From Sthenelais limicola (lineage: Eukaryota; Annelida; Polychaeta; Phyllodocida; Sigalionidae): DNA of 64,000 nucleotides. Below are positions 49,080-60,999 of the stretch, piece after piece. Below the pieces are notes generated by a model that was not told the origin of the DNA, ran no database searches, and was given only the letters and a program-made list of their open reading frames with translations. The DNA is taken from assembly GCA_942159475.1 (NCBI GenBank), contig OW804096.1:110148194-110212193 (forward strand), written 5' to 3'. The first letter of the stretch is position 1; each line of letters opens with the position of its first letter. The position numbers and the translations under genes are program-made.

Positions 49080-50630
49080 GGGAAACATGGCAGCTGACGG
49101 TTGACGCATGCTCACTGCAGTCCCGGGCTTTGTCAACGTTTCCTGCTTTCACTGTTGGTAAAAGGAGGTAGTCGGGGCAAAACGTCTTCCTTCGCCCTTA
49201 AGCATCATCAGCATAATGTCCCAGGGGGAAAAACAGATCTTTGTTAATTTCTTCGGTAGGGAGATTCACCATGCACCATGACAGACAATGTGTATCATCG
49301 GCAAGAATGTGGGTTTTTTTACAAGTTAAACTGTAAAAATTGAAGACGTGTACCCCATCCATTTGCGTGCATCAACGGAAATGTCAATATTGAATGGGGA
49401 TCTTGATAAAGACAGTCAAGTATTTTCCATGTGATTGTTTAAAACATAATGTAATGGTCGACCGGTATGTTAGATTTAAACCATTAAGCCATTAATGGCT
49501 TTGGTATTGCGACTTGTGCAACCAACATTTTACTCCACGTTGATGTATGTACCATTATGCTATTTGTATGGGCGGGAGTAGTGTGGTAATTTGCACCAGT
49601 TCAACGCGTGTGGTATGACTTCCTGTCCCCAGTAAACATAGCCATATAAGGTAAGCATATCAACGTGGGAGTAAATATAGAATCTAAATTCGAATGTGGA
49701 ACTCGGGACAATATTGCACTGTCCTCGATATTTTTTTTTGTAACCCACGAAAAAACCAACATCTCAGACAGTGCAATAGTGTCCCTTGTACCACATTCTC
49801 ATCAGGTTCTATCTATAGATGTACGATCATCGAGGTCAAGGTTAGATCCTATACCATCAAACTATCAAATCATAATCACACTATAGTTAATTCAATGTAG
49901 ATTTGTCAAGTGAAACGTCGTTTCCCAGCTAATTCCTCTACTTTGTTCTTGTTTAAATATCCCTTTTCTCTGAATGGCGATGATGAGATGCAAGCTAGTA
50001 ATATGATACATTCTGCATATATACCAAGCACAACTTACCCAAATATTGGACCAATAGGAAGGAACGTGCGATGTCCTTGTTTATGTTACAAGCGAATAGT
50101 TATTTTCATATTCTGACCCATCAACATTCTGACGGCTCATTTACTGGACTATGAACATAACGTTATTATTACAACACATAAATTGCCATCAGGTGCATAT
50201 TACAATTATGTGTGCTTCGGAAACCTCTATTCCTGGTGTGCCATAAATGCTATTCTTCTTTATCTGGCCAAAAGGTTCAACACCAAGACATATTTATTAC
50301 TAGGTGCTTTCTGACATTTTTTCTACTATTACATTCTAGGCTACTATGGGTATGAGATCAGTCTGAAATACAAGCCATGCTTTCTTCTTATTTTTGCTCA
50401 GTTGCATGCAATTAATCACAGCAGCGCTAATAAACGGCAGCCAGACCACAGTTGGATGGTTTGATTATAAGCCATGTTCTGAATGTGTGTGCGTATATAT
50501 ATTATATGCTAATAGAGTAATGGATCGTCTAACGGGAGAAAGGCAAGATTAGAAAAGTTAGGTCAGGCCATCTATTATCCATCCTCGGGTGATGCGAATT
50601 GGCTTCTATGCTTGTCCAACATCGACCCAG

Positions 50631-50871
50631 TCACGGGCATCCTGATTGAATCGTCTGGTCGTCGGTGTATCTGTCTATTTGAATGTTTGTGGTCGTTTGG
50701 GTGAGATGAGGTCGGCCCATAAGACGAACCAGTGAGGGGTGTAGTGTTGAGCTGTCGCCTGGAAGAGAACGTTGGGCGCCTGGAAGAGAACGTTGGCTGC
50801 CTTGTTTCCCATTTCTCAGTTGCGCCCAGCTCTCCAGAGCTGATTCGTCAGATGGGATCGCCAGTAGGATG
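50631..50871 (-). CDS. Probable coding exon with internal repeat
   Basis: Acceptor GTTTGACCGTTTCTCCCAG (AG at 50872-50873) opens 79 codons to TGA, incoming phase 2, in DNA richer in G+C than the flanks. It reads IPSDESALESWAQLRNGKQG, then a perfect heptad duplication QRSLPGAQRSLPGD encoded by a 21-base tandem repeat, then a Thr/Asp-rich end (IQIDRYTDDQTIQ). Probably a disordered C-terminus. The gene is not identified. Confidence 0.38.
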
Positions 50872-51006
50872 CTGGGAGAAACGGTCAAACGTGCCTCGAT
50901 AACCGTTAGTCTGCTCAAGACAATCAGACACACTTATTTGCTGTCTGTGGTTATGTATACCCGCTTGCTTTTCTTGATGTTTCACGCCATTGTTGTCTCT
51001 CGGCAG

Positions 51007-51108
51007 ATGTTTCCCACTTGCCGTTTGTTTCCATTCGTCTTCTCCGATGAATGCTTGTCACAAGAGCACAAGACAACTTCCTTTAATAAGAATAGGGACT
51101 GTCGGACG
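51007..51108 (+). CDS. Possible internal exon
   Basis: Acceptor GCCATTGTTGTCTCTCGGCAG (quoted in part) and donor ACG|GTAAAT bound 34 codons, phase 0 at both ends, reading FPTCRLFPFVFSDECLSQEH. If the donor is skipped it ends nine codons later. Four cysteines; no domain known. Confidence 0.32.
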
Positions 51109-51199
51109 GTAAATCCTCTCTCAACAACATTTTGCTAATCCACATAGAGGAGACAGTGTGCAGTCCGAACCCCTGCATGTCGGCTTCAGTAAATAGATG

Positions 51200-52500
51200 C
51201 AAATTACGACTTATATGTCTTGTTGCCTTGGGGGATTTGCATTAGCCGGTGCTAAAGTGACAGTGTTACTTTCACAACACGACTACCACACCAGCCGCTA
51301 AATAAGTATCCCGCAAGTCCTTCTTTATATTAATTCTTTGCCACGGGTTCCTTGACAGCCCGGTTTAGGACCTTTTACAGACTATAATTTTTCTAGTTGT
51401 CTGGGGTTCGTTATAAACTAAATCCATTGCTTTTCATAAACCAAGGGATAATAGAAAACTATTTCTATATGGAATATATGGAATATATTATTACTATTCA
51501 TTAATCTCAGGGTTAGCTTAAACAGATAACCGAACCGAGGAAATGCCATATTTGTAGCACCCCCACCAAGTAATTACTTGTGATTAAATCCTAGACGAAG
51601 AGAAATTCTTTACATTACCTTACATTAGACATGTTTAGCTATGTCTGGCACTGTCACTGCGCCAGTGAATATAAGCTATAACTGTTTACAGAAATATGTG
51701 TAAAGGTGCAGCTTTTTATCCTCTCACTGTGTTCCCGGAGTATACTTCTGTCACACGGTATCTGTAGTAGTTTTGCCACTAGAGTGGCACACAGGTAGTT
51801 TTTAACGTGATCACAGATTTATGAATATTGCATGGATGGTAATTGTGTGCCGACTTATGAATGAAATATACGGTTCCGGCAGCACCCCGCTGCTACAAGT
51901 ATACTATGCGCAATGCAGGTATGCGGCTGTAATATCCATTAAAGTGATGTATTGGCACTTACACCAGACTCCCTGCAACATTAATTTCTGTCGCAGTGAA
52001 ATTTACTTCTTCTTAATTAATCAAGTCCAATTATCGAATTAGCCATTCATGCCGACAAGCACGCCACAATAAATCCTGCCATTTGTTTAGTTTGCAGACG
52101 GGGAATGCAGGGAACGTTGTCCAATCAGGAATATGTAGATGAAGTAGATACACTTGTGATTAGGCGCAATCTTCATAGAGGATAATTGTAAGGGTAAACA
52201 GGCAATTGTAAACGTGCATCTTCCTGTACCACAAGTAGTGGTTGTATTCTTCCCTTGTAAGAACTCTTCTCACCTTAACTGCTGTTAACCACTGGATGGG
52301 TAAAGTTTTGTTTGGATGTTAAATGACTTCAGACTAATAATAACAGCAAACGCGAACTTCAGACTACATTATTTTATATCTAATTATTGGCATCAATCGA
52401 CAGAATAGATGTGAACCTTCAAATTGATAATCTGAATACATGGATTGATATCCTTTAATGCTTTGATGATGACAGCCATCGTCAAGTATAGATTCTTCGA
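51200..52500. other. No gene recognised
   Basis: AT-rich sequence without a convincing exon; a 73-codon frame at 51821-52042 (+) has no support. Confidence 0.4.
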
Positions 52501-52526
52501 GTTAGATTCATATCTTTGCTCAGACT

Positions 52527-52548
52527 GGGGCGGGGGGGGGGGGGGGGC
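52527..52548. repeat. G homopolymer tract
   Basis: GGGGCGGGGGGGGGGGGGGG, a likely slippage site. Confidence 0.9.
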
Positions 52549-52642
52549 GTTCTCCTCAAATACACAGATGGGTAGGGGTCCTTATGGAACAGATACATCC
52601 TTTCCACCAGGTAATTGATACTTTCCCCCTACCAACGTAGAT

Positions 52643-52720
52643 ATTTGTATTTGTATTTATTTATTCAGTCGCATTTTATCCCATACAGACAATGTTTCCA
52701 TCTGACCTACTTGAAAAGTC
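52643..52720 (-). mobile_element. LINE-like 3' end
   Basis: On the minus strand the sequence runs into AATAAATAAATACAAATACA and further tail units, the same AATAAA-plus-short-repeat layout as at 190-277. No coding part was found next to it. Confidence 0.35.
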
Positions 52721-53065
52721 AATAAAAATAACAATGTACAGTATTCAACATTAAGTAACGCACTATATAATCTACTTGACAGAAGTGAAAGTGATAATCT
52801 ATAAAATATAACAATATACCATTCAGATGTCCTTCAACTTACCAGATCTAACATATGATATCAAGCGGAAGTGCATATTCTTTACGCTCAGAATTCTATT
52901 CAGCAATATATTCAAGCTTGCTTTTACCTAGGTCAAAGAAACTACCATTTACCATGTTAGTAGTGAGTTATTGAACCTTGGTGGTCACTGTATGAGAAAA
53001 CACATAGTCTATTCCGAACACAAGTCCAATTCATGTCAATTCCTCTCAAGTAGAGAGGAGATAAC

Positions 53066-53257
53066 CTGGGCAGGTTGTTTATGTTTGCCAATTCGACCAT
53101 TGGAAAAATTTGAGTGACATAAATCGGTTCGTGATATCTTCCTACTTGAGCTTCTCATGCAGCGAGGGGAGATTTGTGCCCTTCCCGTTGCTCCTCTTGC
53201 AGACTCTGATGACCGGGCTTTCGCGGTGAGCCCATTGTCCCCCGGACTAGGCAGCAT
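53066..53257 (-). CDS. Possible exon, basic Ser/Arg-rich
   Basis: Acceptor ATCTTGCTCATCAG (AG at 53258-53259) and donor CCCAG|GTTATC bound 64 codons, phase 0 at both ends, starting with an ATG (MLPSPGDNGLTAKARSSESA) and ending KHKQPAQ. A second frame is open for about 33 codons (GSPRKPGHQSLQEEQREGHK) before a stop. The first frame fits both splice sites and could feed the acidic exon at 41342. A TA microsatellite lies inside the acceptor region. Confidence 0.32.
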
Positions 53258-54046
53258 CTGATGAGCAAGATATTATATATATATACATATATATATGAGG
53301 ATGTCCGATGGATGCCCTTGTGCTGTCCAACCAAGGACAAAAAGCCTGGACCTCATTCCAGTCTGAAGAATGCGATCTCTTTATCAGTGCACTACGAGTC
53401 CAATAATTTGGTTGGGAAATACGCACCTTTAACAAAAAGGACGGTGGCAACTCGCAACCGCCAATTAAGATTTCCTTACCGAGTCTTTCAAGGACACTAA
53501 AACATCACCAAGAGAGGTACTTCAAGCCAACTGTCTTTACGGCATGGTCTTATAGACTGGAAACGCTTTTTGCAGCCTTCTGATTAATGAGACGCAATTT
53601 GGTGAAGCATGAAATAAACAATGCCTTGTACATACACAATACCTAACTGTAAAAGCAAATTCGCATTACTGAGGTTTTTTTTATCATTTCTATAGAAGTT
53701 AATATTGATGATAAACATTGAAGCATGTTTCCCCAGACAAACGACATGTGTAAATGGCAGTTTCAAGATGGCAAATGTTGAAAGGAACAAAACTTTTAGT
53801 AAAATATAGAATTTGTTTTATTGTCCCTACACCTTACTTGGTAGAATACAAATAGCTAGACCCAACCAGTGTATGGTAAATTAATTGGAGTTGTTCTCGT
53901 TTGATGTAAATAATGAAATTTGTCTCAATACCTTCTGGATTATGCAATACTCATCTAGAGAATAATTCACATCTTCCTGCATACGTCGTCCGAATCAGTT
54001 TTCTAATAAATATTCTTTTCTCGGCAAAGGCATCAATAAACCTTTT

Positions 54047-54301
54047 TTAGATATTGGAATTAGGAATTGGTACCCGACTCTTAAACAAGTGTGGTCTCAG
54101 TAGAATAGAATTCTCATCAAAACCTTCTTTAAGGGGAATTTCCTGAAGGGCAAGGGGAAGTAATTCGAGATTAAATTGAATTCCCGTCGGAGTGAAAGAC
54201 TCAACTGAATCAGACCAGTACAATTCAACAACAAAATGTGGTTCATTGAATCTTGGCCTCTCATAAGATGAACACCATATGAACGAATGTTTTCTTATTG
54301 C
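54047..54301 (-). CDS. Open block, 84 codons, probable exon or element remnant
   Basis: Uninterrupted frame containing SFIWCSSYERPRFNEPHFVV and GIQFNLELLPLALQEIPLKE, ending in TAA, with AATAAA on the same strand at 53817-53822. Composition is protein-like and the length is unlikely by chance. No methionine near its start, and no clear acceptor. It abuts the plus-strand retrotransposon that starts about 54370. Family unknown. Confidence 0.32.
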   Translation of the reverse strand, partial: AIRKHSFIWCSSYERPRFNEPHFVVELYWSDSVESFTPTGIQFNLELLPLALQEIPLKEGFDENSILLRPHLFKSRVPIPNSNI

Positions 54302-54367
54302 ATTTTACACACATTGTACTGGGTACTGAATACTATCTAACAGTGGGCCTTGTGATAAAATACAAAA

Positions 54368-55725
54368 TTGACTGGCTTCACGTCTTACCGATCTCCAAAA
54401 ACTGCTTTCCGAAATGCCTTGTCCAATAGGACCAGATGTTATACAATTTCAGGTCTAATTCCCATCGCACCTAAAGCGTGCATTAACAATCTCTCAGCAT
54501 GGTGCTCTACCAATAGATTCTTAACTAACGCTGCTAAAACAAAAATAATGCTGATAAACATGTCAAACAAGAACCCTACAATAAACCTTTCACTGAACAA
54601 CGTGAGACTTGACCTTGTCCACACCTACAAATACTTAGGATATTCACTCGATGGTAGACTTTCACAACAACCTCATGTGAAAAACCTCATTAAAATAATT
54701 TCACATAAAATCTATCTTTTTCTCAGAATCCTGTCAGTAATAGAAAGCCCTAATGACCCCCTAACTTTTTGGGGTCAGGTGATTCCCATTAACACTTTTA
54801 GCCTTAGTCTTAGTCTTATTGCTGTATGCGGTGAACTGCAACGCTCGAGGAATGTGACTTTTTGGACAGGATTAAATCCGCCACCTACTGACTCAAAATT
54901 CTGCCCTCTTAGTGTACAAAAGCTAAATTTTCCACTACCTGGACTACACCAATATTGTCTACCATAATTCTCATTATACCAAGCTCAACAAACTTCAAAA
55001 ACTGCAAAACAAAGTCCTACGAGCCATACTATTTGCTGATATCAATCAATCAACCATAGAAACCTTGCTATCCCCCTACTCATTAACAGAATAATTTACC
55101 ATCTCCAACTATTTGGTTTTAACCCTGCTCAATCTTCAAATTATAGAACTTAACAAGATCACAGAAATACTCGGACCAATGCTGCCCCTATCCCAAAATC
55201 CTATGGATGCAGAACTCAAATTGGAATTAACTCTGTTTTCAATAAAACAGCAAACACCTGAAACAAACTTCCTCCTAGACCTAGAAATATTGGCACAATA
55301 GAAATCTTTAAATCTCTTCAACGCAAGTGGTTGGTTTCCACACTATGATGGATCACATCATGTGTAAATAGCAGGGTCGCACGTTCTCATAGTGATTTCC
55401 CAGCTTTATCAATTTTCAAACCTTGTTTCTTCACCAATTAAATCAACTGATCATCCACCAACCATCTATGAAGTTACCAAAATCTCACACACAAAAAGGC
55501 CACACTCAGAGATAGTGATTCCCCCCATGTGAGTGATAGATTGATCACCTTGTTTGTACAATTTCGTGATATGTATGTAATCTCCTTTTTGACATCTGAT
55601 ACGTTTTTCTGTCCTTATATTACTCTTGTATTATCATTGTAGTTTGTTCATAAGCTGGGCACATTCAACGATCCCGGTTACACTGGGAAATGTCCTTGCT
55701 ACCCAGCTGAAATAAAATCTTAAAA
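54368..55725 (+). mobile_element. Decayed non-LTR retrotransposon, RT C-terminal half and 3' end
   Basis: 54485-54740 encodes the RT thumb region: NNLSAWCSTNRFLTNAAKTK followed by VHTYKYLGYSLDGRLSQQPH. After an extra segment (about 54745-54912) the homology resumes in another frame with FHYLDYTNIVYHNSH and KLNKLQKLQNKVLRAILFAD (54928-55035), and again near 55255-55320 with NKLPPRPRNIGTIEIFKSLQ next to a TGA where tryptophan is usual. The 3' end has AATAAAATC (55711). Motif order matches jockey/CR1-like elements. Several stops and frame changes show it is dead. Confidence 0.75.
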
Positions 55726-57039
55726 AAGAAATTGTTCCTGGATATTTCCAGCGTGTAAATCAGATCTTAGGTATCCATCCGTCATAAATGTCCCAGTAAA
55801 CTGTGACCTGCATTTTCGCCTCCGTAGATCCAAGAAGTATGCTTGGGGATTCAGAAACTGACCATGCTATGGAAGGCGCATTTGTAACATATAAATGCAA
55901 ACCTGCGGAGCATATATACAAATATGAATGCAACCTTTGGAGTGCCGACACGTCGGTCGCTGAGCGCCAACACGACACTCATGGACTCATCGGTACAACA
56001 TACTAATCGCCAGTCAACTGATTAGCTCCACATATTGGCGCCAGCCGATGAATTTCACAGACAACGGTAGCTAACGGTATGAAGGTGAACCATTTCTGTT
56101 GAATTTTGATGGACAAATACTGAGGGCTGGGCCCTACGGATGTCCAGGTTGTCAATGCGCCGGTTCACATTATGTGTTACAAATGCGCCTTCCATCTCTA
56201 TACAAATGCACTCTATGGAACCGGATCCTAGCGTATTGCAGGAGGGGACCCTGTGTTTACCGAGTGTCATCTGGATAGGAAGCTGGTTACCATGTCCCAC
56301 CTGGGAGGGTCCTGTCTGGTTTATTAGGGTGAGATCTAGTAGTACCGAGTGGACTCGGTAATACTGCATTCCACACACGGGAAGTTAGTCCCTCCTAACA
56401 CTGCCTACTCCATCACTGACTCGCAAACGGAGTGATCAATGAAATTTTCAGTTGTCTCTGTTAGTGAGCATGCATTATTTGTGTGGAGCAAACAATGTAG
56501 GATCATTGCGCGGAGCTTGAGTAGTGTCCGGTGGCCGGGATACGGGGGTCGTTGATCATGATCCGCTTATTACATGAGGCATGGTTGGTTTATGAGCATG
56601 TTCACACTCGGTTACACAATACAACAGGCAACATGCAGTATATCAGGACCCGTGTCTCCCAACGCCATCATTGCTTCCAGCTAGTAGTGCATTTTATAAA
56701 CATGAGGAGAGTTCTTAAACAATACACGGACATGGGTTGTTGCTCTCTGTCTGTGACAGTTCTTCTGAGGTAACGCTTGATTATATTATATCTAATTTAA
56801 TGGGTTACATATAAAAGAATAATCAGTAATTATTACCTCCTCAAGTTATCATTTTGCCCCCAAACCTAGGTATTTGATGTCACATGTGCAGTCCCTTCTA
56901 ATGAAAATAAAAGGAGCCCGCTATCAGACGCATGTTTTTTCTAGTAATGCTTCTCTAAATACTGCCGATGTTATGCAATCTGTGTGATCATGCAGTGCAA
57001 GCTTCTTCAGTTTCATTACAACAGATTTCTTATTCATAG

Positions 57040-57165
57040 CTCGTTGAAAATGAGATCGATATGAAAGTGCTAATATTTTGTTTGATCTGCTGCAGAGCTA
57101 AAATGCGATTTGAGGTTATTGCTGATCAGTCGTTGACAGAAGATCGATCGCTGGCAGGGACGTAA
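57040..57165 (+). CDS. Possible exon with short hydrophobic stretch
   Basis: Acceptor ACAGATTTCTTATTCATAG opens 41 codons: LVENEIDMKVLIFCLICCRA then RFEVIADQSLTEDRS, ending in TAA. A donor GAG|GTTATT at 57114 would make it a 75-base phase-0 exon. Function unknown. Confidence 0.28.
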   Translation, partial: LVENEIDMKVLIFCLICCRAKMRFEVIADQSLTEDRSLAGT

Positions 57166-57689
57166 ACATGACACAATCAGGTCGTGCTGTGATACAAGGA
57201 GATTAAATTCCATTTTGGCATTCATTATTCTCTAGGCCATTCTTAATGTGGTGCGCTATTACTTTGTATGGTCTGACTCTTTGAGCGGATGTACGGAAGC
57301 CTTCCTTGTATGATAATAAAAGGTTGTTTATGGTAATAAAAGGTTGTAGTCTCACGCGAACCTATTTTAGTCTATTCATCTGATTAAATCGAGAACCATG
57401 AATGCACCGGGTTATTAGGTTGTTGTTTGGTACGAAGCCCTTGCCTTCTAAAAAACTGCATTTCGAGTTTTAGCGCTATAGAAAACAGCAGACGTATGAG
57501 AGTCAATACTCTCATACGCATGCACAGGTGATCATGACACAAGTGTATGGCATGTATTACCTCAGTAAACCCAAAGGGGCATCTCCATGTCTCCCACTGC
57601 GACGGTTTTACCTGTGGTAATAAGATCGAAGCTATGACTTGCTTCTCATACTCACTTGCAAAACCAGCACCCAGTAGTTCTCTGCTTAT

Positions 57690-57800
57690 CATAGTAGATT
57701 TCTCCTGATGAAGGTACACTGTACCGAAACGTTGAGACACATGAAATAAAACAAGAAAGCAACTCACCGCGAGCTGGTCGTTTTGTCGGTTTTTCACCAT
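57690..57800 (+). mobile_element. Penelope-like terminus with hammerhead-like core
   Basis: CTGATGA (57705-57711), a GGTAC/GTACC hairpin (57713-57725) and GAAAC (57726-57730) stand in the order of a hammerhead ribozyme core, followed by AATAAA (57745). Penelope-like retroelements are known to carry hammerhead motifs in their terminal repeats. One extra A lies between the core and stem II, and the cleavage site and stem I/III partners were not identified. Activity is therefore unproven. Confidence 0.45.
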
Positions 57801-57972
57801 CAATTATTATAATACTGCCAAATTAGGATAGCTGTAAGGAAAGCCAATCCAAGGAAACACTACAAAGCCTGTATATTCATGAATCAATGTCCCATATCAT
57901 TAGTGGGATTCTTTTTAGCGGGGCTTTAGTCAATCCCCAGGAACTTTTAATTAATGATGAATACCTGGCATA

Positions 57973-58451
57973 AGCCTACCGGTGACTGGTGAACACGGAC
58001 CACTGTGATGTCGGACCGGGCGGCTTAGTGGAGTCGGACCAAGGGGTTAGTGGACTCGGACCACCAGGTTGGTAGACTCGGACCACTATGAACTCGGACC
58101 ACTGACAACTCGGACCAGATATGATATTAATAGGGGGGTATAACTACTGCTTATACTGACCTAGGACCACACATTTAAGGTTAGGTTTAGGGTTATAGTT
58201 AGCATCAGTATCCATCCATGTACTCATTTCACTTCACAAAACACATGAAAAGCTATGAAAATACAGTGCCTAATGGAAACAATGCTCTTTGAGTTGAGCA
58301 AGCATGGTCCGAGTTTAGCATGGTCCGAGTTTACCTTGGTCCGAGTCCACTAACCCCCTGGTCCGACCTTACCCGGGTCGAGTACACGGCGGTCCGAGTA
58401 TACGACGGTCCGACATCAGAGTGGCCCGACCTCTCTAGAAACCAGCCTACC
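57973..58451. mobile_element. Foldback element with 8-bp target-site duplication
   Basis: AGCCTACC occurs at 57973-57980 and 58444-58451, directly flanking 57981-58443. The ends align without gaps as imperfect terminal inverted repeats; the best block is CCACT(G/C)TGATGTCGGACCG. Each arm is built of repeated CGGACCA/TGGTCCG words (for example GTGGACTCGGACCA and its inverse). An 8-bp duplication is typical of hAT-type insertion, so this is probably a non-autonomous hAT-like element. No transposase is encoded. Confidence 0.7.
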
Positions 58452-58867
58452 ATAAGTAAACCAAACAAAGCTATCTTTACATGTGTGTTGTCGTCCATCG
58501 AAGTGGCGGTTGTGTCTGAAATGTAAGTGCAATGCTATGTTTGCTGCACTAGGGAGGATTTTTGTGGATGTCATGCGAGAGTGGCACAATGCTTCGAAGA
58601 AGAGACTTCATTCGAGAATGGCTTGGAAGCATGAGATTAATATAGAATAGGCATACTTCAATGATGCAATCTGAAGACATACTATTGGTTTCCTTTTCGG
58701 TCGAGACTAATTAGACAGGAACTGAAGCTTTCCTAGAGTTACAAACGGATCTGTCTTGGTAATGGACCTGCCCCATATATAATTTGAAAACGGTTGTTCC
58801 ATTCAATTAGTCCATGGTGGACAGTGCGTTTTTTCATGCGAACTATTAAATATTGTATTGGCCTTAA

Positions 58868-58896
58868 ATGAATAAAAAATAAAAAATAAAAAAAAA
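58868..58896. repeat. A-rich tract (AATAAA repeats)
   Basis: Tandem AATAAAA units ending in a run of nine A. Confidence 0.85.
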
Positions 58897-60048
58897 TTAA
58901 GTTTTTCATGAAGTTGGTCCGCAATTTTAAGCATGTCCTGGAAGACCTGGACGGATTTCGAGAAGGACATTTTTATGAACAAAGTACAAATAACAGATTT
59001 ATCATCATTCTTCTACACTATAACCGATGTAGACACTCTCGTCACTTAGATTAACCCATTACGAAAGGCAGGGTCTGAAAAGAGGGTTCTATTTCGAGTG
59101 TTTCTTCGTTGAGTGTGCAGTGAGCAATCTAAAAGGATTTTTTTTGATCCTCCAATAATTCGCCTGTCGAATGTTATGACCAACTGCTTAGCCTAAGCAA
59201 ACCCAGTATCCCCCATTGGTCTAATCTAAAGCGTTCGAGTCTTCTAGTCCGACACTCGATCCAAACTGACTTAAAGACTGAAGTTCTTTTTAGCTCAGTG
59301 GAACCCCTTATAAATAAGCATCTATAGTCATAGCTGCTCACCCACATCCCGTTGCACCTTTATTCCACAGGAATTATAGACATGCTCGTTATAATTCCAT
59401 TGGTTATCCGGATTCCCACGCTGTGACAAATCTACATGGTTTTTTTAGGGGTGAGGGTTGCCTAAGGGAATGAACAAGTGTTCAGGAATTGTTTATTCAC
59501 GATTCTTGATTTAATAAAGCAAAAATAACTGGTTTTAATTACTTCCGCGCATTGCGTGTTGACGGTCTGTCTTTTCTGATTCAATATTTTGTTGCTGCGA
59601 TTGGTGTAGTACAAAGACTGTTACTGTTTATCCATGGCGGTGCGTTTGGATTGATGGATGTTTAACCATGGAACATGGTGCTATCCGGATTGATTTTTCT
59701 ATGACTTTGACCAGTCAGCATGTTTTAGGATGTACAAAGCGTAAGGGGTTACGGGCCCGGGCCTCTATAATCCAGCCTATAGATCCCCCGCCTTGCCACC
59801 CAGCTAGGTATCTGCGCCTTACCACTTCGGAATCAATAATCCTGGGTAAATGCGTCGTCAATATATATGGATGCCTGCCTCCTTTCACGCTACCCTATAG
59901 GAAGGAAAATGAAGAGTCAGCACATTATTTTTTTCAATTCTTTAAATGCGCCTCCTCAACTAGCACAAATGGGCACTTGATCACATACTACTGTCCTGTG
60001 CGCATAAAAATGATTCTTGACAAAATTTAATGATGAGTTAAGTAAAGT

Positions 60049-60230
60049 GGGGCCTCCACTGGCTGCTGTAAGCTCTGCAGTAAGCCTTACGATGGTGTTG
60101 CGATGGTTCTGTAGGTTGAGAGAAGTGACGAGGTCCTTCCTATATATATATATATATATATATGTGGTTCACCTATAGAACCATCACAACAACACCGCAG
60201 GGCTTACCGCAACCAGTGGAGGCGGCCCTT
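60049..60230. mobile_element. Foldback element around a TA microsatellite
   Basis: Left arm words GGGGCCTCCACTGG, GTAAGCCTTACGATGGTGTT and ATGGTTCT are mirrored on the right by AGAACCATCACAACAACACC and GGGCTTACCGCAACCAGTGG. The centre is a (TA)n tract (60141-60163). No clear target duplication. Confidence 0.7.
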
Positions 60231-60703
60231 AAGTGTGATTGAAGCATTTTAAAAATTAAGGCTGTGTAATCTCCGAAGTACTCTCCTCAAAGTTTTCGAG
60301 ACTCTTTTGATATTTTCTTGAAATACACCACCTCGTGTATAGGAAATGATTTTTTTCCGCATTAACACCCATCTATAACATAAGAAGGCATATTTCTTTA
60401 CACCCCTCAGAAAGTAGTCAATGATTCATGGCCGTGCCTCGTTAGACGCGTCATAACAATTTAACAGGCCGACTGTTTCCTTCATTGCATGCCGACAGGC
60501 TATCCCCAAGGCTTGGCACTGCCTCTAATTTTACCCCTGCAGTTAATATTTCATGTTCTCCCGTGATATCTTGGATTAAGGTCAAGCTCTTGCAAACAGT
60601 TTCCTTTATTCGGTAATCCAGTCTTAGGTGGTTAGAGCATGTTGAAAATAGCAGGGTCCCATATTTTCATGTTTCATCTTTTTCTTCTTCTTCTGATAAA
60701 CAG

Positions 60704-60941
60704 TGGTTATGTGCTCTATTTCGGTGCACGTTTTCTACATGAAGAAACGTACTGGCTACCATCGCCCAGTGAGAATATAGACGACCACAGTGCACGGATC
60801 ATGAAACGAGTCAAAGGTTTTTCTAGAATAGAGGAAAACCACGAAACACAAAGGAGCATGTGCACCAGTTTGAATTTCTCAATTAAGCTAGATTTAGCAC
60901 AATGGAAAAAAATAGATAGCAGACATGAGATTTACTCTTAA
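60704..60941 (+). CDS. Probable terminal exon, unknown protein
   Basis: The acceptor CATCTTTTTCTTCTTCTTCTGATAAACAG (quoted in part; AG at 60702-60703) is one of the best in the window. The exon takes one base to complete a codon, then reads 78 codons to TAA: YVLYFGARFLHEETYWLPSP, SENIDDHSARIMKRVKGFSR and FSIKLDLAQWKKID. The composition is that of a soluble globular or cytoplasmic region. The open frame upstream of the AG is just the translated pyrimidine tract. Not recognised. Confidence 0.43.
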
Positions 60942-60999
60942 AATCCAAATGTCGCATGGCACTGTTAGCTATCGATGCCTAATTAGTTTCCTTCCTTAA

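Noticed and set aside
57384..57803. 139-codon minus-strand frame
   Set aside because: It reads through the Penelope-like terminus in antisense and contains no known domain.
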